Shown here: positions 50,901-57,020 of the stretch, piece after piece
How the letters are laid out: each line of letters begins with the position of its first letter
Numbering within the stretch: the stretch's first letter is position 1
Origin: Pomphorhynchus laevis
Lineage: Eukaryota > Acanthocephala > Palaeacanthocephala > Echinorhynchida > Pomphorhynchidae
Length of the DNA: 64,000 nt
Assembly: GCA_012934845.2 (NCBI GenBank)
Contig: WNNJ02000574.1
Location: 62,001-126,000, forward strand
Direction of reading: 5' to 3'
The notes under the pieces: generated by a model
What the model saw: only the letters and a program-made list of their open reading frames with translations
Database searches by the model: none
What the model was told of the DNA's origin: nothing
Made by a program: the position numbers and the translations under genes

Positions 50901-52786
50901 GAATTTCCAGTTGTAATAAAAGATTTATAGGACTTGAATTCGATTTATATTTAAAAAACGTTACAACGTTTCTACGGGTACTTCCATCATCTTCAGGTAC
51001 ATCATCAGGTACATCATCGTCAGGTACATCATCGTCAAGTACATCATCGTCAAGTACATCATCGTCAAGTACATCATCGTCAAGTACATCATCGTCAAGT
51101 ACATCATCGTCAAGTACATCATCGTCAAGTACATCATCGTCAAGTACATCATCGTCAAGTACATCATCGTCAAGTACATCATCGTCAAGTACATCATCGT
51201 CGGGTACATCATCGCCAGATACATCATCGTCAAGTACATCATTGTTAGGTACAACATCGTCGGGTACATCAAAGTCAGTTAAACCATTGTCAAGTACATC
51301 ATCGTCAAGTACATCATCGTCATGTAGATCATCTTCAGATACATCATAGTCAAGTACATCATAGTCAAGTACATCATAGTCAAGTACATCATAGTCAAGT
51401 ACATCATCGTCAAGTACATCATCGTCAAGTACATCATCGTCAAGTACATCATCGTCAAGTACATCATCGTCAAGTACATCATCGTCAAGTACATCATAGT
51501 CAAGTACATCATCGTCAAGTACATCATCGTCAAGTACATCATCGTCAAGTACATCATCGTCAAGTACATCATCGTCAAGTACATCATCGTCAAGTACATC
51601 ATCGTCAAGTACATCATCGTCAAGTACATCATCGTCAAGTACATCATCGTCAAGTACATCATCGTCAAGTACATCATCGTCAAGTACATCATCGTCAAGT
51701 ACATCATCGTCAAGTACATCATCGTCAAGTACATCATCGTCAAGTACATCATCGTCAAGTACATCATCGTCAAGTACATCATCGTCAAGTACATCATAGT
51801 CAAGTACATCATCGTCAAGTACATCATCGTCAAGTACATCATCGTCAAGTACATCATCGTCAAGTACATCATCGTCAAGTACATCATCGTCAAGTACATC
51901 ATCGTCAAGTACATCATCGTCAAGTACATCATCGTCAAGTACATCATCGTCAAGTACATCATCGTCAAGTACATCATCGTCAAGTACATCATCGTCAAGT
52001 ACATCATCGTCAAGTACATCATCGTCAAGTACATCATCGTCAAGTACATCATCGTCAAGTACATCATCGTCAAGTACATCATCGTCAAGTACATCATCGT
52101 CAAGTACATCATCGTCAAGTACATCATCGTCAAGTACATCATCGTCAAGTACATCATCGTCAAGTACATCATCGTCAAGTACATCATCGTCAAGTACATC
52201 ATCTTCAGGTACATCATCGTCAAGTACACCATCGTCAGGTACATCAACATGATATACCTGACGATGATAAAAGTACCCGTCGTAATATTCGGCAGAATAA
52301 AGCGAAGTCGAATTTTGAATAGCAATTATTAAAATAATATCATACTCGAGCAAAATTGGTTTTTGAAGATAGTAATCGTTATTGTCATTGAAATTGGTCA
52401 CAATTTCAATGACAAGTTGAAATTCATATGCATTTTGCATTTCCCAATGTATCAAAGTTATCCAAATATAATTTACAATAATGATACTCGCTAATTTCTC
52501 TTAATTTAACGGAATTAAAGAAATTCTTTAGAGAAATATGCCAAAAATAATATTGTAGTCGAAATTGTCCAATAATGAAAATAGTTTTTTTCTTCTGAAA
52601 AACAGATTCACTTACGTTGTTGTTTCTTTGCAGTAAACCTGCATTCGTTCCTGTAAACTGCGCAGCACAGATTCATTTTTACTTAACGTCACCCAAAACT
52701 CACTGGGATTGTTATAGTGAATGACATTTACAAATGTACAATTCCCAAGCACGTCCGCACACGGCACCACACTTGAAGGCATAAAT
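22216..52786 (-). CDS. multi-Tudor protein with internal RG-repeat block (piRNA/germ-granule type), 15 recognised exons
   Basis: Exons in transcription order: 52786-52616, 47987-47813, 42963-42683, 38833-38764, 38713-38590, 38538-38251, 38032-37612, 33591-33441, 33394-33221, 31151-29147, 29097-28726 (internally unresolved), 28077-27971, 27924-27807, 24900-24711, 23907-22216. All but one junction keep phase with GT-AG sites, giving about 2,100 residues. There are five Tudor or extended-Tudor modules. Modules 2 (VFYVDYGN) and 3 (ARLVDFGN) retain the D-x-G-N signature and aromatic residues that bind symmetric dimethylarginine; modules 1, 4 and 5 are divergent. A 668-codon exon between modules 3 and 4 encodes about eleven ~20-residue repeats with RGRG. 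Members of this class (Tudor, TDRD1/4/6 types) scaffold Piwi proteins in germ granules. The exact orthologue is not assigned. Further 5' exons may lie above 52,786. Confidence 0.85.
24330..24560 (+). repeat. Penelope-like 3'-end repeat fragment in Tudor intron
   Basis: ATGGCAGTTCCTTCTAATGAT, then TACATCGTATATTATTTATT, and the terminal AAATATGTAGACTCACTTA with TCTGATT match the other family ends in this window. No pseudoknot 5' half is retained. Confidence 0.5.
24711..24900 (-). CDS. Tudor gene exon: module 4 core
   Basis: Reads SIIISVDDTVKEASIFQFDI then GSYEFDVSYENLSALTKPLW and DIPVLALRCANI. F-D-I-G-S replaces D-Y-G-N, and P-x-L-A-x-x-C is the closing helix, so this is a Tudor fold with a degenerate ligand pocket. 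Confidence 0.8.
25372..26325. repeat. three dispersed direct repeats around CACGAGCGAGTATCAT
   Basis: GCATACACGAGCGAGTATCAT, then GGTCGGCTTCATCAATTATC and TCGTGTG, occur at 25,890-25,945 and again at 26,262-26,312. The part after TCGTGT, with AGCA-CACTGTACACTACAATC, is shared between 25,410-25,465 and 25,935-25,990. A CCGTCTTTT/AAAAGACGG hairpin lies at 26,142-26,165. They look like partial copies of one element in a Tudor-gene intron. Confidence 0.55.
27807..27924 (-). CDS. Tudor gene exon: module 4 helix and first strands
   Basis: Reads LRAKLDVELKKLKETNTRCP then IKVRPGIYAIADVNQSLQR. The helix followed by P-G-x-Y-x-A is the usual approach to a Tudor core. Donor AG|GTAAAA joins 24,900 in phase. 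Confidence 0.75.
27971..28077 (-). CDS. Tudor gene exon: module 4 linker
   Basis: The 107-bp exon reads YEICAVPMVDIPREPVIVRT then LQLTSFPHASLHSMD, between acceptor CAATTTAG and donor GTAAAT, in phase with both neighbours. Confidence 0.7.
28726..29097 (-). CDS. Tudor gene exon(s): start of module 4, frame junction unresolved
   Basis: After acceptor TGTTTAG the frame reads VKYTIRLTAVDCHCSEQVAS, then NNEFWYYNSDENGNAF and SKSDIDVLLTGIAG. From about 28,900 a different frame takes over and runs to the donor GTAGGA at 28,725: CCDNYYFSHNWLYNLDHGVL, then FNERSFFGYLNSD and ELVDYLVNTGGYTR. Both ends join their neighbours in phase, but no GT-AG intron I tried between the two frames has the needed length (2 modulo 3). 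Either the splice sites are unusual, or there is a one-base indel in the gene or the assembly. Confidence 0.55.
29147..31151 (-). CDS. Tudor gene exon: 668-codon RG-repeat region
   Basis: A single 2,005-bp exon between acceptor TTGTTTAG and donor GTAAAT. It opens with a charged, Ser-rich segment, then has YRGRGGRGGR near residue 160. From about 30,340 to 29,690 it has about eleven repeats of ~20 residues with the consensus ERGxRYSRGRGDYDRxSGD. A Ser/Gly-rich part with RRNQRGNRRGMPSRGSGSGS and an acidic ECWDSDEN segment follow. The end (INIYFKIVNPHT) begins module 4. RGRG motifs are classic arginine-methylation sites (PRMT5/PRMT1), and the neighbouring Tudor modules belong to a family that reads such marks. 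Confidence 0.85.
31925..32700 (-). mobile_element. RTE-like LINE C-terminal fragment
   Basis: Minus-strand frames read RTTAFKYLGSTIAAYGNLHA, INAAWMKWRSVTGILCD and IKDRLKSKI, then, after an internal loss, DGKRPIGRPKLRWMNIIRHD and LDRAKWRQF. These are the well-known C-terminal motifs of RTE/BovB-like and related LINE RT proteins. It is broken and 5'-truncated, and lies in a Tudor intron on the gene's own strand. Confidence 0.7.
33221..33394 (-). CDS. Tudor gene exon: SN-like half of module 3
   Basis: Phase 0 to phase 0, 58 codons: AFSDSVTKQMEELCLKKDHF then AKIVGINSRQFVQIVLFILD and ISVNDILLQALQP. This follows the Tudor core exactly as in extended Tudor domains. Splices to the RG-rich exon. Confidence 0.8.
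33441..33591 (-). CDS. Tudor gene exon: module 3 core
   Basis: The 151-bp exon reads EISESHIFARLVDFGNVVKV and then FPDDIYECAPEFLLPLSRGI followed by ACTLHGF. VDFGN plus the P-x-x-x-x-x-x-A-C-x-L helix is a canonical Tudor. It is in phase with both neighbours (AG+A across the 4-kb intron). Confidence 0.85.
34222..34359 (+). CDS. GIY-YIG endonuclease fragment of a Penelope-like element
   Basis: 45 codons to a stop: CDNSIVSYIGQTGQGLEKRI then SQHKYSIKRGS and LAHH. YIGQTG-x-x-L-x-x-R-x-x-x-H-K is the diagnostic core of the GIY-YIG endonuclease that Penelope-like elements carry C-terminal to their RT. It is a remnant, not a host gene. Confidence 0.75.
   Translation, partial: CDNSIVSYIGQTGQGLEKRISQHKYSIKRGSLMCVLAHHPLNLEQ
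34363..34411. repeat. perfect 23-bp palindrome with TGACGTCA in each arm
   Basis: The arms at 34,363-34,385 and 34,389-34,411 are exact reverse complements around a 3-nt centre. Each contains the octamer TGACGTCA (the consensus CREB/ATF site). A further partial copy, AATGATGTGACGTCC, follows at 34,413-34,427. It lies directly after the GIY-YIG frame inside the Penelope-like remnant. Confidence 0.85.
35780..37165 (-). mobile_element. LINE family C (L2/CR1-like), 5'-truncated but with a long open RT frame
   Basis: A 424-codon frame (37,149-35,875) is open. Landmarks in order: FPPFQAAFRSNYSTEIA; LDLSSAFDIVDHSILL (motif A); SGVPQGSVLGPMLFSLLL (motif B); MQYADDILIV (catalytic YADD); LSLNPDKSKIMW; FLDFHFDNRL; and the C-terminal LLWNQLPIHIRQS typical of L2/CR1/Jockey-type RTs. 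The reading frame shifts just upstream, where KLLERLVLQ-like sequence lies in another frame at 37,165-37,140, which marks the truncated 5' end. It lies in the Tudor intron on the same strand as the gene. The long open frame suggests recent insertion. Confidence 0.85.
37612..38032 (-). CDS. Tudor gene exon: linker and module 3 first half
   Basis: After CTTTACAG it reads QNFAEHLQSLGLVRYF (end of the SN-like part), a Ser/Thr-rich linker, then YEAVSVVTIQSPQEFYIWL and IVVKFKDVYYRASVR. The donor CAG|GTATGT is near-consensus. Past the donor the frame stays open for about 35 more codons, which would mislead a simple ORF call. Confidence 0.85.
38251..38538 (-). CDS. Tudor gene exon: module 2 second half
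   Basis: Starts after TTTGTGCAG and reads CNLETCHVFYVDYGNSSSIV, then a closing helix NMFAHKCSLRGI and an SN-like strand CTFYEQSQGVYDVTIHFG. The intact VDYGN motif with upstream Y/Y residues supports a functional dimethylarginine pocket. Donor GTAAGC. Confidence 0.85.
38590..38713 (-). CDS. Tudor gene exon: module 2 first half
   Basis: Starts after CTTCCGTTCAG and reads LKSQIELDVS, then IGAPCLAPYTDGKYYRSIFL. The C-x-A-x-x-x-D-x-x-Y-Y-R pattern is a canonical Tudor core. It ends with donor GTAGTT, followed by an intron of only about 51-61 bp. Confidence 0.8.
38764..38833 (-). CDS. Tudor gene exon: module 2 lead-in (70 bp)
   Basis: Reads VSTFRKLDDFYVQLCVRNDE and LQM between acceptor GATATTAG and donor GTATTT. 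It matches the DFYVQL strand that opens a Tudor module. Confidence 0.75.
39000..42600. other. AT-rich Tudor intron with dispersed short repeats
   Basis: No exon is seen. A ~50-bp repeat containing (A)AAGAATT-TT-GAGGCTGGATCAAA occurs near 41,262 and 41,648, inverted near 42,485-42,540, and diverged near 43,833. The last three are accompanied by ATTTCGCTAA-like sequence, resembling the ends of a Penelope-type or MITE family. Confidence 0.45.
40484..40515. repeat. perfect 32-bp palindrome
   Basis: TATAGCTTTGCCTTTT followed by its exact reverse complement, with no spacer. It lies in a Tudor intron. In RNA it would be a continuous 14-16 bp stem. Confidence 0.85.
42683..42963 (-). CDS. Tudor gene exon: module 1 end and linker to module 2
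   Basis: In phase after the core exon it reads FFDIPRLAILCSLQSIRP, the conserved P-x-x-A-x-x-C-x-L closing helix of extended Tudor domains. It continues with the partner (SN-like) half, ILAPIYPLQCTFTAILQ and VLVDIERLINPSIHLVQNG. The donor is GTTTAA after ATCAA, joining to the exon at 38,833 to give ...GITINVSTF. Confidence 0.75.
43199..43745. repeat. compound tandem array: ~70-bp unit x3, then ~194-bp unit x2
   Basis: From 43,199 a ~68-70-bp unit (AACGTGTTGTTAATCAAAAC, GGAGTAGAATAAACGAC, GAGTTGCGAATGGCTT) repeats three times. From about 43,362 a ~194-bp unit starting at CGACTACTGTCTTTAGACAT and ending with GGGCC-AAACATGAAACCTAGGCAT repeats twice, the copies differing by a few bases. The second array shares the start of its unit with the first, so it arose by a new duplication overlapping the older array. 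Confidence 0.85.
43748..43800 (+). other. degenerate hammerhead-like motif (copy 2)
   Basis: GCAG-CTAATGA-GGTCCACCAATACT-GAAA, then GTA-CTGC has the type I hammerhead order: stem I (GCAG/CTGC), core (canonical CUGAUGA with G5 changed to A), a weak stem II (GGU/ACU), the GAAA box, a very short stem III region and the NUH-like GUA. Very short stem III is reported for hammerheads in Penelope elements. The core change argues against activity. Confidence 0.35.
44480..45125 (+). repeat. tandem duplication (~300 bp x2)
   Basis: The segment from ACATTTGATATGTTT through AATACATGGTA-GTATGCTTGTAATG to TTAGCTTTAACATTTACTTT occurs at about 44,487-44,790 and again at about 44,785-45,120, nearly identical, with a short AT-rich insertion in the second. 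An inverted diverged copy is at 47,455-47,715. Confidence 0.8.
45240..45420 (-). mobile_element. LINE family C-type RT N-terminal fragment
   Basis: The minus strand reads WKCATVRPLIKKQSLDSSLP, then SSYCPISLLLTLSKLLERVF, the standard start of Jockey/L2/CR1-type RT domains (WK-x-A-x-x-x-P-x-x-K ... YRPISLLPxLSKLLER). It stops where the copy at 35.8-37.2 kb begins, so it covers the part missing there, although the two lie 8 kb apart. Confidence 0.7.
45640..45960 (-). pseudogene. decayed coding remnant, unknown family
   Basis: The minus strand reads LMSQLQVGRDGTVPLFNPFD then WYMKSWHGKVIHGKCPSTRV, followed by shorter open pieces. Composition is protein-like rather than random, but I do not recognise the family. 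A 152-codon plus-strand frame at 45,986-46,444 next to it shows no recognisable motif. Confidence 0.3.
46780..47190 (-). mobile_element. LINE family B, copy 3 (C-terminal nuclease-like domain)
   Basis: The minus strand reads RRPDRVSIFPWREWKCLMWD then ATFVDTLAASNVRNAAKAAS and YAEERKRLKY, followed by decayed tail sequence similar at DNA level to 10,840-11,240. Only the C-terminal domain is kept, ending at the inverted repeat. Confidence 0.7.
47455..47715 (-). repeat. inverted copy of the 44.5-45.1-kb repeat
   Basis: AAGTAAATGTTAAAGCTAAG, then GTTTAACCTTTGTAATGCAA and the end GAATTCTAAAGTGTATTAAT are the reverse complement of the repeat at 44.5 and 44.8 kb. A flanking piece (GCTAAGCTAGTTCCGAACTT near 47,190) is also the inverse of 44,425-44,450. 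The whole forms a ~3-kb inverted structure around LINE fragments. Confidence 0.75.
47813..47987 (-). CDS. Tudor gene exon: module 1 core
   Basis: After TTTTTTTACAG it reads ISYTNWKLGDYCCAQSTVDS and VWFRGLI, then VLLLDNGRTEKL and RLRKLK before GTTACA. The order G-D-x-C-x-A ... W-x-R-G ... D-N-G is the Tudor barrel. The usual D-Y-G-N is D-N-G-R here, so methylarginine binding is doubtful. Confidence 0.8.
48240..48895 (+). mobile_element. Penelope-like RT end plus 3' element, tandem unit 1
   Basis: 48,240-48,460 is a diverged copy of the YIDD region seen at 63.2 kb. 48,463-48,700 carries HEHSCIPYNIKYNTLNNEIL then RIATICNDIGFLQNHLNN and YFKLGYYKNNIKQKI, i.e. the thumb region (IPY ... E-x-x-R-I-x-x-I-C ... 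L ... GY) of Penelope-type RTs. The junction ACTTTGTATTAGAATAAG and the pseudoknot-capable motif follow at once, ending in TCTTATTCTGGTACAACGT. It is broken, and sits head-to-tail with unit 2. Confidence 0.65.
48463..51048 (+). repeat. segmental duplication, copy 1 of 2
   Basis: Nearly identical to 60,468-63,050 at a constant offset of 12,002-12,004 bp; only a few one-base differences are visible (for example a T run at about 49,840). It includes both tandem Penelope-like RT ends, ~1.6 kb of AT-rich sequence without a recognisable gene, and the edge of the minisatellite. Confidence 0.9.
48896..49290 (+). mobile_element. Penelope-like RT end plus 3' element, tandem unit 2
   Basis: After a short joint (ATACGTATTAATAAACATA) the RT thumb region restarts at HEHSCIPYN, runs to the same IKxKIVKYINQ end, and is followed by a more diverged copy of the 3' motif (GGTCCT ... 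GGATCC ... CATAGCGG ... TTGATGACCTC, TTATTCTGATACAACGT). Head-to-tail partial copies are a known arrangement of Penelope elements. Confidence 0.65.
50985..52250 (-). repeat. 15-bp minisatellite, about 84 units, open in two frames
   Basis: Plus-strand unit ACATCATCGTCAAGT. On the minus strand one frame reads (VLDDD)n through 529 codons (52,455-50,866), another (YLTMM)n. Most central units are identical; variants (TAGT for CGTC, giving VLDYD) occur in small groups, and the edges are more diverged (VPDDD, VPEDD). It lies inside the intron between Tudor exons 52,616 and 47,987, and no splice-supported gene uses it. I treat it as a recently homogenised minisatellite rather than a protein gene. Confidence 0.85.
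52616..52786 (-). CDS. Tudor gene exon: module 1, first strand region
   Basis: The acceptor AATTCTAG and donor GTAAGT are both strong. It reads FVNVIHYNNPSEFWVTLSK and LRSLQERMQVYCKE, the typical lead-in of a Tudor domain (a hydrophobic strand, then xPxEFWVxL and a helix). It begins with the last base of a codon, so at least one exon lies upstream. It ends two bases into a codon completed at 47,987. Confidence 0.8.
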
Positions 52787-52995
52787 CTAGAATTACATAA
52801 TAAAGAAATACAATTAAGGACGGAATCATAAGAGAAGTCAAAAACTGCAAAATTCATATTATTAGTTAATGATGATTTCGTATCAAAACTAATTTTGGGC
52901 ATTCGTGTGTATTAAAGAAATAGAAAAATACTTTATTTAAATTAAATAAGATTTTGACTGTTAACAAATACCTTCAAGCCAAATAGTAGTAAGAA

Positions 52996-53033
52996 TTTCC
53001 CTCTTTTGCTTACTAATAAGCAAAAGAGGGAAA
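52996..53033. repeat. perfect 17-bp inverted repeat, 4-nt loop
   Basis: TTTCCCTCTTTTGCTTA, the loop CTAA, then the exact reverse complement. GC content is above the surroundings. It lies about 210 bp upstream (in gene sense) of the Tudor exon at 52,786. Confidence 0.85.
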
Positions 53034-53600
53034 CAGACATAACTAGGTATTGGAAACCATCACTGTTTATCAGCAATAAAAAAGGTTTTTCTTATTGAGC
53101 TTTATCAGTGAAATCCTAATTGTTAATGTTGAGCCATCCTCTAACAAAGTTTATAGGGCTCATCCCAATGATTATTACAAGATCATTCATTTGTGGATGA
53201 TGATGTGATGAAGGATCACTTAACTCTCTAAAAATCTGGATTCTACAGCTGAAGCTCAAGCAGAAACCGGACAGAAATTTGATAGCTGATGGACTGTGAT
53301 GGTTTTCAATAACCAGTTATGTCAGTTTTCACATTTTTTGATAAAGAAAATACTTCATTTTACGGCTAATCACGCTAATGAAAACAACGAGAATAGTTTA
53401 CTGGATCCGGTAATAAATAAAGATTTAGAATGGAAATGATGTACAGAAAGCCTGATTAGTTACCAACAAACGCGTTTAGATTTTAAAATCTTAATCAGTG
53501 TTAACTTTCAACCACGTGTTTATAAATTGTGCAGGTTCCTAAAATCAACTTTTAAAATTCGCTATGTGATACGAAAGAAAACCGGCGTAATAATGCTTAC

Positions 53601-53716
53601 AGGTATTTGCGATTTTTAAGGTAAATGGTATCCGCGCTCGTGTTGTTCAATACATAATACTCCGTCATTAGTTGGCTTACCCAGAAATGTTCGATACTCT
53701 TACATTGTATCTTCAT
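53601..53716 (-). CDS. possible upstream Tudor-gene exon
   Basis: From an ATG at 53,716 the minus strand reads MKIQCKSIEHFWVSQLMTEY then YVLNNTSADTIYLKNRKYL to a donor GTAAGC. The phase (two bases) fits the exon at 52,786, and EHFWVSQL resembles a Tudor lead-in strand. The evidence is limited to that resemblance and the phase; no good acceptor is visible, so it could be a first exon or chance. Confidence 0.3.
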
Positions 53717-53943
53717 CTTTGTTTATGATTGCGTATGCATATTTGTTGTATTTATAAAGTTGATTGAAACTGTCGGTTAAGATTAGTCACTGATACGACA
53801 ACTAATCGATTAAGATTAGTCATTGATTAGAATCATTCAATGTCGTCACTTATAAACGACCAATATAGCATAGAATATATATACATATATATTAAAAAAT
53901 TGAAAAATTTAAAATTTAAAATACATTTAAAATACATTTATTA

Positions 53944-54435
53944 TAAATGTTGCCAAAAACCGGAGTTCGACTACACGTAGAGCAGACTTCCTTATCCATC
54001 CTAGGCGAGCTGATTGTAGCCAACAGCACTCATAAGTAGGGTGCACTGTCATCATTAGTTTCGGCTGCCTTGTGATATATTAAAAAGGCATATCCTAGAA
54101 TTTGCTAGAGTGGTAGCATGGGCCTAGCCTTTTTAAACTAACCATGTGTTTTCCGGATCATCCTAATTTTATTCGACAGGAATTTTACTCGCTGTGGTTG
54201 CTTGCTTTCTCATAGGATCCTTTGAAAGATACATTATTATAATTTTATAACATAGTGTAAACTGTGCTACGGGAGCTAATAAGCTTCAGTAAATGTTAAT
54301 AACTGTAAATGTTGCCAAAAACCATAGTTCGATTACATGCGGAGCAGACTTGGTTATCACTTTTAGACGAGATGATGGTAGCCGGCAGCACTCATAAGTA
54401 GGATGAACTACCATCAGTCGTTTCGGCTGACGAGT
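53944..54435 (+). repeat. pair of ~130-bp direct repeats
   Basis: AATGTTGCCAAAAACC, TAGTTCGA, GAGCAGACTT, GTAGCC, CAGCACTCATAAGTAGG and GTTTCGGCTG occur in this order at 53,944-54,072 and 54,306-54,432, moderately diverged. Each copy ends with a segment whose inverse reads CAGCCGAAAC followed by a TGATG core. The space between holds no recognised gene. Confidence 0.7.
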
Positions 54436-54959
54436 GCAGCGACAATTCAGCAACAACCTCTACCTAGTGTTTTTTCTATACCAGATCGAATTGCACAATA
54501 ATTCGATCTGGTTAAAGAGTGTAAACCTCAGTCAATTAAGCAAAATGTCGGAAACGCCTTCATCACAGTCACATAGGCAACCGAAACAACCAGTGAGTAC
54601 TTCATTCTACTGATGAATGTAACCGAGCACTCCATATTTATGTGCTAAATTAGTCGTCTAGAAGTGACATGGTGCTAGAGAGTCGTTAATCAAATTACAG
54701 TCTACCAAGCAACATCATTTTCTATAAATGTCTCATTTCGTAAAAAGAACCTGGACGTTTGTTTACTCAGCAGATCCGTGTACTACCATTATATTATTGT
54801 TATTGCGAAAAATCGCTTGAAACTGCGGCCCAGCAGCCAAAACTGGATATGATTGATTTGTAATCAATATTTGCTGCTAAATAACTAGACTTCGATCATC
54901 AGTTTTATTAGTTTAATGTATCACTCCGCGACGGTCCTAACAACCCAGAAGTCATCGTC

Positions 54960-56020
54960 ATTGGACTGAATTTGTGATAACTGTTAATACACCACTAATT
55001 CTTCACGATGCTAGACGAAGCAGCGTGTTTACTGGCTTGTTGCTAGAAGCTCAGATGCTTCTACATCCCAACTATTTCTTGCAACATAGCAGTATCGTCA
55101 AAAATGTCCACGTTTACAACAATTCCAACACCGTTATTGTTTCCATGTTGTGTCTCTTCTTTATTTGTCATGAGGATATCGAGATGTATAACCTTTGTCT
55201 CCGCAATTCATTTATCTAACCGCGTTCTAGTTTTTAGTGAATGTATCATATGAAAATCCTTGCCTGATCACATGGCATACTACACGACGTATACAGCAAT
55301 TCCAACACCGTTATTGTTTCTATGACGTGTATCTTCTTTATTTGTCATGATGATATCGAGATGTATAACCTTTGTCTCCGCAATTCATTTATCTAACCGC
55401 GTTTTAGTTTCTTAGTGAATATAACATCCAAAAATCCTTGCCTGATCACATGACATACTACACGATATCCGCCGTCGTATTCCTGTCTACTGTGAATATC
55501 GCTCTTGTTTGATTGCGCATTCATATGTCGATATTTTATCAATATCAACTCTTTTTTACTTGACTCGGAATCGATATATAATGAATGTTCCTTACGATAG
55601 CTTCGTAAAAGAGCGAACCTAATAAAGCTTCGTCAACGGATATACCAATTCACCTTTTATGATGAGTTCAACGTACACTGCGAAAGGGTCTTGTCCAAAG
55701 ACTGCTATCGATCCGTTTATAACACTAGTATGATCTTTCCTGCTCTCTTCATCCGTCTCCATATAAGTAGACATCACAACTTTATCCAGCAACATATGAA
55801 GCAGTAGCTGCTCATTTTCTGTCTCTCTTTAAAGATTGACAACTAATTCAAACCTAGTTTAATACCGTTTACTTTAGCGAAAAAATAACTGCACGACGTT
55901 TTTCTTATCTATCACTTCCACACTTTTCATAACACCAATCACGAGATCATCACGCATATGTGTTAACACCATAAATCAAAGCATACCGGCATTTGCAACA
56001 ATATGCTTACGACATACGTG
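54960..56020 (-). pseudogene. decayed protein-coding remnant, unknown, with internal tandem duplication
   Basis: Minus-strand pieces in order: VLTHMRDDLVIGVMKSVEVI then DKKNVVQLFFR; ENEQLLLHMLLDKVVMSTYM then NGSIAVFGQDPFAVYVELII; and AETKVIHLDILMTNKEETQH then NNNGVGIVVNVDIFDDTAML. Amino-acid composition and length of the pieces are protein-like, but stops and frame changes separate them. The last piece lies in a ~184-bp tandem duplication (55,111-55,295 and 55,296-55,480). I do not recognise the family; a transposon protein is the likeliest source. Confidence 0.4.
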
Positions 56021-57020
56021 TTACATACAGACACAATAAATTTTTTATCGTTTCTATAATCCAGTTCAGTGCCTTAAATATTAATAATTAGTACGAATAT
56101 AATATAATATAATATAATTTACGAATATAATATAATTTCATCTAAAATTTAATATATAATTTAATATATTAATATCTAAATTCATATTAAATAACCACAC
56201 CTTCAACGTACCACGTCGACCGTTTACCTTACAGCCCGTCACAAAGCTAGTGATATGAAAACATTCTCACCGTTTATTGATATTCAATAAAAATCGTTAC
56301 GCAATGCATCACATATGTTCAGCTACTTATAAACGATTGCTTAATGGATGGTTTCAATTTGTAATCTTTAATTGCTAACGCGATATAAGTAACATCACAG
56401 AGCGCTATTTAAAGGCATGTTTGACTTATGATAAATTGCTATGACAAAATGTGACTAGACCATATGTCTTAGGACCTCCTATGGATACAAAGAATTACAG
56501 TAATATATGAGCATTTGGACATAACATGATGGCAAGCATAGTTCAAATATATCACATTTACATGCCTACAACGCATTTTGAATTTTAAGGATCCACATAT
56601 GTTCATTACATGTAGTATATATAACAAAGAGAAGTAAACACTGAAACAATGCAAGTTAGATTGATCGGATAATGATCATCATCATAAGAATACATGATTA
56701 CAGGCATATCAAAAATTGCTCTATAATTTTAAAAATTAAATCCGGCAGAATTGGTATACCACATAATGAGTATCAAAATGATAAGCCTTGACATAAACAA
56801 GGACATATTTGGATTCCGCCAAGTCGCAAATATTAGCAAAATATATTGTATAAAGATTATTACTAACTGAACAAAGGAACTAGTGAATATAATTTTTATT
56901 AAAATTGAATTTTCGATAGCCAATTGTGATCATCAGAAGTTATGAAGCAAGTTTTAAAAAATTAAAAAATAAATAACGATTTTATTGACAAAATACAACA
57001 TTCGATAAAGAATAAACAAA
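56020..57020. other. AT-rich sequence, no gene seen
   Basis: Short open frames on the minus strand (56,469-56,654; 56,729-56,923) show only hydrophobic low-complexity peptides. There are no repeats shared with the rest of the window beyond short AATATAATAT runs. Confidence 0.45.

Noticed and set aside
50866-52455. 529-codon (VLDDD)n frame as a real protein gene
   Set aside because: The frame is open only because the 15-bp unit lacks stops in two frames. It lies in an intron of a well-supported gene and has no splice or start evidence.
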